Below are positions 22,275-22,667 of a stretch of 22,667 bases of DNA, piece after piece. Numbering within the stretch: position 1 is the first letter of the stretch; each line of letters begins with the position of its first letter. The notes under the pieces were generated by a model that saw nothing but the letters and a program-made list of their open reading frames with translations, had not been told where the DNA came from and did no database searches. The position numbers and the translations under genes are program-made. This DNA is from a virus: positions 1-22,667 of IMG/VR virus record IMGVR_UViG_3300042923_000029. One strand, written 5' to 3'.

Positions 22275-22302
22275 ATAAAAAGGCACCCATTATAGGCGCC
22301 TT
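22275..22302 (-). terminator. Intrinsic terminator of the XRE regulator gene
   Basis: Read on the minus strand, AAGGCGCC (22302 to 22295) pairs with GGTGCCTT (22287 to 22280), including one G-T pair, around a seven-base loop and followed by TTTTTAT. On the plus strand the same stem would contain an A-C mismatch and no T run, so it is oriented for the minus-strand XRE gene. It isolates that gene from the promoter at 22244-22272. Confidence 0.8.
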
Positions 22303-22317
22303 AGTTCTGATTGTCTA

Positions 22318-22599
22318 TTATCTTTGCATTTTTAAATATCTTTTAAAGTCTTCTACTTTTAGCAATTCCTCGTCACTTAACCCACTAGTAAAATCCAATC
22401 CAAGCAACCACCCAACTGGTACGTTAAGGGCTTCTGCCAGTACAAAAAGCTGATCTATATCAATTTTTCTTGTACCAGTTTCAAATCCACTGTATGTAGT
22501 CTGACTAACCCCTAATAATTTCCCCATTTGATTTTGCTTAATGCCTTTACGGGCCCTTGCGGAAAACATTCTATTACCCATAGCGATATAGTCAAACAT
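22318..22599 (-). CDS. XRE-family DNA-binding regulator (93 aa)
   Basis: The protein is a single helix-turn-helix of the lambda Cro/C1 (XRE) type: FSARARKGIKQNQMGKLLGV at 12-31 (first helices), SQTTYSGFETGTRKIDIDQL with the recognition helix, and LFVLAEALNVPVGWLLGLDF. The C-terminus (GLSDEELLKVEDFKRYLKMQR) is a short helical tail, probably for dimerisation, with no peptidase domain. ATG 22599 is chosen because AGAGGTG lies upstream on that strand; longer versions up to 22644 lack a ribosome site. It may regulate lysogeny or itself. It is transcribed opposite to the late genes and ends in its own terminator. Confidence 0.85.
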   Translation of the reverse strand: MFDYIAMGNRMFSARARKGIKQNQMGKLLGVSQTTYSGFETGTRKIDIDQLFVLAEALNVPVGWLLGLDFTSGLSDEELLKVEDFKRYLKMQR

Positions 22600-22667
22600 A
22601 ACAATTACACCTCTGGAACATATTAGCATATTCATATAGCGCATACAATATTCGTATACTGAATAAC
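22600..22667 (-). promoter_or_regulatory. Upstream region of the XRE gene, possible promoter and operator
   Basis: On the minus strand a weak pair, TTGTAT then TAATAT 17 bases later, could serve as -35 and -10. Around it lie AT-rich inverted half-sites such as ATAC-N7-GTAT near 22643-22657, suitable for a dimeric XRE repressor. The region is cut by the window edge, so divergent genes cannot be judged. Confidence 0.3.

Noticed and set aside
1-22667. CRISPR array, insertion sequence or transposase
   Set aside because: No regularly spaced repeats, no transposase-like frames and no terminal inverted repeats were seen.

Overview
The window is the late (structural and lysis) region of a siphovirus-type phage, most likely a prophage, from a low-G+C Gram-positive host. 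Gene order, AT-rich codon use, strong AGGAGG-type ribosome sites and protein families (PBSX-type terminase, SPP1/A118-type portal, Gp20 scaffold, P22-type coat with an inserted domain, Gp15 tail chaperone, XkdX, XhlA) point to Clostridia, probably a Lachnospiraceae-like host. This is inference from families recalled, not from a search.

Layout. 1-203: 3' end of a sigma-70-region-4-like late regulator. 204-579: a gene-free leader with a 9-bp tandem repeat, an extended -10 promoter, a structured RNA containing a tRNA-like fold (394-466), and an intrinsic terminator (518-560). 580-829: two tiny Cys-rich proteins. 838-2973: a terminase with small and large subunits in one frame. 2975-8849: PGDYG-type protein, portal, minor capsid protein, scaffold, coat, connector and head-completion genes. 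8846-16554: tail completion, tail tube, two tail chaperones, tape measure, distal tail protein, and a tail-tip protein ending in a self-cleaving S74 chaperone domain. 16555-17268: a self-contained insert made of a sigma-A promoter, a secreted protein of unknown function and a terminator (a 'moron'). 17290-20723: small protein, receptor-binding fibre, accessory protein and XkdX. 20743-21948: XhlA-like membrane protein, holin and M15 endolysin, followed by a terminator. 21980-22599 on the minus strand: a small protein with its own promoter that contains a LexA-box-like site, and an XRE regulator with its own terminator.

How it fits together. The truncated regulator probably activates the promoter just behind it. 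Transcription would pass through the leader RNA and its terminator, then through one rightward operon with short gaps or overlaps that packages DNA, builds the head, builds the tail and lyses the cell. A good terminator before the terminase and another after the moron lie inside this operon, with no obvious new promoter behind either. This suggests read-through or antitermination, and the structured leader is the natural candidate to mediate it. That leader RNA is the most unusual object in the window. Other points worth a look are the single-chain terminase, an apparent AUA start codon at 8424, the moron, and the SOS-like promoter at the right end.
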